Source of the DNA: a virus
Reading direction: 5' to 3' (one strand)
Length of the DNA stretch: 23,704 nucleotides
IMG/VR virus record: IMGVR_UViG_3300030419_004179
Coordinates: 11,357 to 35,060 of that record
The translations under genes were made by a program, and so were the position numbers. Position 1 is the first letter of the stretch. Each line of letters opens with the position of its first letter. Below the pieces are notes generated by a model. The model was not told the DNA's origin, did not search any database, and worked only from the letters and a program-made list of their open reading frames with translations. Positions 21,795-23,704 of the stretch are shown here, piece by piece.

Positions 21795-23264
21795 ATGAGA
21801 ATATTAGGAATAAATTGTTTAAATCATGATGCAGCAGTTTCTGTTATAGAAGATGGAGATATAAAATTTGCTGGTCATTCGGAAAGATACAGTCGTAAGA
21901 AAAATGATATGTTTCTGAATGATGGTATAATGGATGAAGCTCTATCTCATGGACAACCTGATATTGTTGCATACTTTGAAAGGCCGTGGTTAAAGAAATC
22001 TCGTCAGTTATATGCTGGACAATACAATGAAGTATTTCAGACAGCTAACACTCCAAAAAATTATCTTAAAAGATGGTTAGGTGATACTAAAATTCAATAT
22101 GTTCAACATCACGAAAGTCACGCTTCTGCTGGTTATTATACATCACCATTTGATGAGGCTTGTATCGTTGTGATTGATGCTATAGGTGAATGGGAAACGG
22201 TATCTATATGGTATGGTAGAGGTAACAACTTAGAAAAAAGATGGAGTCAGAAATATCCTAAATCACTTGGTTTATTCTATTCAGCTATGACTCAAAGACT
22301 TGATTTAAAACCACAAGAAGATGAATATATTTTAATGGGAATGGATGCTTGGGGAGTTAGAGATGAAAAGATAAAGAATCAAATATATAATGATTTGGTT
22401 GCAAGTAATGTAAATCTTCATCGTGGTTGTTTAAATTGGAATTTAGATTTTTATCCTGATGATGGTTCAGAACAATGGAAATTTGATATAGCTTCTAACA
22501 CACAATGGGTTGCTGAAGATGAGATTATGAAAATTATGAATAAAGCAAAACAGATTGTTCCTGAATCAAGAAATCTTGTATTTATGGGTGGAGTTGCTCT
22601 TAATTGTGTAGCTAATGAAAAGATTGCTAAAGATATAGAATGGGACGACATTTGGATAATGCCAAATCCTGGTGATGCTGGTTCTTCTCTTGGTTGTGCT
22701 GCTAGGGTATACGGTAAGAAAATCAATTGGGTACATACATTTCTTGGAACTAATATTAAAGGAAGCTATCCAGTAAAAAAAGCAAGTGATTTATTAATAC
22801 AAGGTGAACTTATTGGTATTGCTAATGGTAGAGCTGAGTTTGGTCCAAGGGCATTAGGTAATCGTTCTCTAATTGCAGACCCGAGAGGTAATGACATAAA
22901 AGATAGAATGAATGTGATAAAGAAAAGACAAAAGTTTAGACCATTCGCTCCATCAGTTTTAGAAGAACACGCTCACGAGATATTTGATTTACCAGTGAAG
23001 AAGGCTTCATATATGCAATTTACAGCTAAATGTAAGTTTCCTGATAAGTATCCTGCGATATGTCATGTAGATGGGACTTCAAGAGTTCAGACAATTAATA
23101 GAAAAGAAAATCCTGGATACTATGATATGATTAAAAGATTCTATAAAAAGACTGGATGTCCTATGGTATTAAATACAAGTTTAAATATTAAAGGGCAACC
23201 AATAGTAAATACAAAACAAGATGGTAAAGATTTTGAAAAACATTATGGGGTAAAAGTTCTGTGA
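21795..23264 (+). CDS. Second carbamoyltransferase, TobZ/NodU family (489 aa)
   Basis: A second O-carbamoyltransferase, diverged from the one at 11235. Same landmarks: GINCLNHDAAVSVIEDG; HHESHA at 105-110 with D128; FMGGVALNCVAN (GGVALN 265-270) and D294; FGPRALGNRSLIADPR; FRPFAPS; and LNTSLNIKGQPIVN. It is about 60 residues shorter, with most of the loss in the N-terminal half between conserved blocks and in a shortened C-terminus ending HYGVKVL. AAAGG at 21783-21787 lies seven bases before the ATG. Flanked on both sides by SGNH-like genes, which suggests a carbamoyl/acyl decoration module. Divergence from the first copy argues for a different acceptor. Confidence 0.92.
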   Translation: MRILGINCLNHDAAVSVIEDGDIKFAGHSERYSRKKNDMFLNDGIMDEALSHGQPDIVAYFERPWLKKSRQLYAGQYNEVFQTANTPKNYLKRWLGDTKIQYVQHHESHASAGYYTSPFDEACIVVIDAIGEWETVSIWYGRGNNLEKRWSQKYPKSLGLFYSAMTQRLDLKPQEDEYILMGMDAWGVRDEKIKNQIYNDLVASNVNLHRGCLNWNLDFYPDDGSEQWKFDIASNTQWVAEDEIMKIMNKAKQIVPESRNLVFMGGVALNCVANEKIAKDIEWDDIWIMPNPGDAGSSLGCAARVYGKKINWVHTFLGTNIKGSYPVKKASDLLIQGELIGIANGRAEFGPRALGNRSLIADPRGNDIKDRMNVIKKRQKFRPFAPSVLEEHAHEIFDLPVKKASYMQFTAKCKFPDKYPAICHVDGTSRVQTINRKENPGYYDMIKRFYKKTGCPMVLNTSLNIKGQPIVNTKQDGKDFEKHYGVKVL

Positions 23265-23704
23265 TATGGACAACTAAATTAGATGATTTAAGTGGAGGAA
23301 AGGTTCTATATGCTAATGGATGTAGTTTTACTATTGGTGATGAGTTAGCTAATCCAAAAAGTCAGGCTTTTCCAACTTTGTTAGGAAACAATATGAATTG
23401 TGATTTTGTAGTGAATCAAGCTAGATGTGGAGCTTCTAATCATGAGATATTGAGAAAGACTATGGATTTCTTGTTAGAGTATATTCATACAAAAGAGTTT
23501 GATGTAAAGGATTTAACTGTTGTCATTGGTTGGAGTTTAGTTTCAAGGCATGAATATTATGATGAAGGTTGGAAAGGTATTACACCAAACTCAGTAAGTA
23601 GTGCTGAAGATTTACCATATTACTATTACGGATTATTACAATCTAATGAACAAGATATGTTAAGATTTTTATGGCAAGTAAATGTTTTACAGAGTTTTTT
23701 AAAA
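23261..23704 (+). CDS. SGNH-hydrolase-like protein, 3' end beyond window
   Basis: An open frame of 148 codons from GTG 23261 to the window edge with no stop. The N-terminus VLYANGCSFTIGDELA carries the block-I nucleophile (S22 in GCSF), and NQARCGASNHEIL the block with Gly and Asn, as in the SGNH-like protein at 20782. TVVIGWSLVSRHEYY matches the third strand. The GTG overlaps the carbamoyltransferase stop (GTGA), and GGGG at 23247-23250 may serve as ribosome binding site. The His-containing block V would lie outside the window. Confidence 0.74.
   Translation, partial: MIWTTKLDDLSGGKVLYANGCSFTIGDELANPKSQAFPTLLGNNMNCDFVVNQARCGASNHEILRKTMDFLLEYIHTKEFDVKDLTVVIGWSLVSRHEYYDEGWKGITPNSVSSAEDLPYYYYGLLQSNEQDMLRFLWQVNVLQSFLK

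Overview
The window is a dense, very AT-rich block (roughly 70% A+T by eye) with every gene on the + strand. Most genes overlap or abut (ATGA, TAATG, GTGA junctions). It opens with a sliding-clamp-loader pair of the T4 gp44/gp62 type, and carries a Mom-like DNA-modification protein, a DUF1599/Nmad1-like protein and a Cas4/RecB-like nuclease. This points to a T4-like (Tevenvirinae-like) tailed phage. The A+T richness and the large sugar cassette suggest a marine virus of the cyanophage/pelagiphage sort. The host itself cannot be read from the sequence. I see no tRNA, rRNA, CRISPR, transposase or integrase.

Layout. (1) 3-3859, replication and DNA-modification module: C-terminal part of the gp44-like clamp loader, a 52-aa protein, two small zinc-ribbon proteins, the gp62-like clamp-loader small subunit, a DUF1599/Nmad1-like protein, a 71-aa unknown, the Mom-like protein, and a PD-(D/E)XK nuclease with a probable Fe-S cluster. 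(2) 3856-5098, transition: a GT-A glycosyltransferase, a SLOG-fold (DUF2493-like) protein, then the only real gap (about 60 bp) holding inverted and tandem 9-mers in front of a ribbon-helix-helix regulator. (3) 5120-9099: two GT-B glycosyltransferases followed by two phage proteins of unknown function. The second GT-B enzyme and the next protein share a basic KLPKLKK-type tail. (4) 9089-14969: glycosyltransferases of several types (GT2, DxD GT-A-like, GT-D/DUF1792-like) around a first TobZ/NodU-type carbamoyltransferase. (5) 14966-20346, small-molecule synthesis: a HAD phosphatase-sugar nucleotidyltransferase fusion, a 3-dehydroquinate-synthase-family enzyme, an SDR oxidoreductase, an MptE-like/DUF115 protein, and a CMP-sugar-synthetase-type domain fused to a type I-beta DAHP synthase. 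(6) 20343-23704: a short GDPD-like protein, an SGNH-hydrolase-like protein, a 39-aa protein, a second carbamoyltransferase and a second SGNH-like gene cut by the window end.

Working model (inference). The cassette makes one or more activated, probably acidic, sugar or cyclitol units and attaches them to a phage or host glycan. PEP and erythrose-4-phosphate would give DAHP (DAHP synthase). DAHP would then go either to 3-dehydroquinate (DHQ-synthase-like protein, then SDR), or be dephosphorylated (HAD domain) and CMP-activated (cytidylyltransferase domain), which parallels the KdsA/KdsC/KdsB route to CMP-Kdo. The glycosyltransferases would assemble the glycan, and the carbamoyltransferases and SGNH proteins would decorate or trim it. 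The alternative is modification of phage DNA, hinted at by the Mom-like and Nmad1-like genes. The DAHP-synthase/cytidylyltransferase fusion and its pairing with a DHQ-synthase homologue is the best candidate here for something undescribed.
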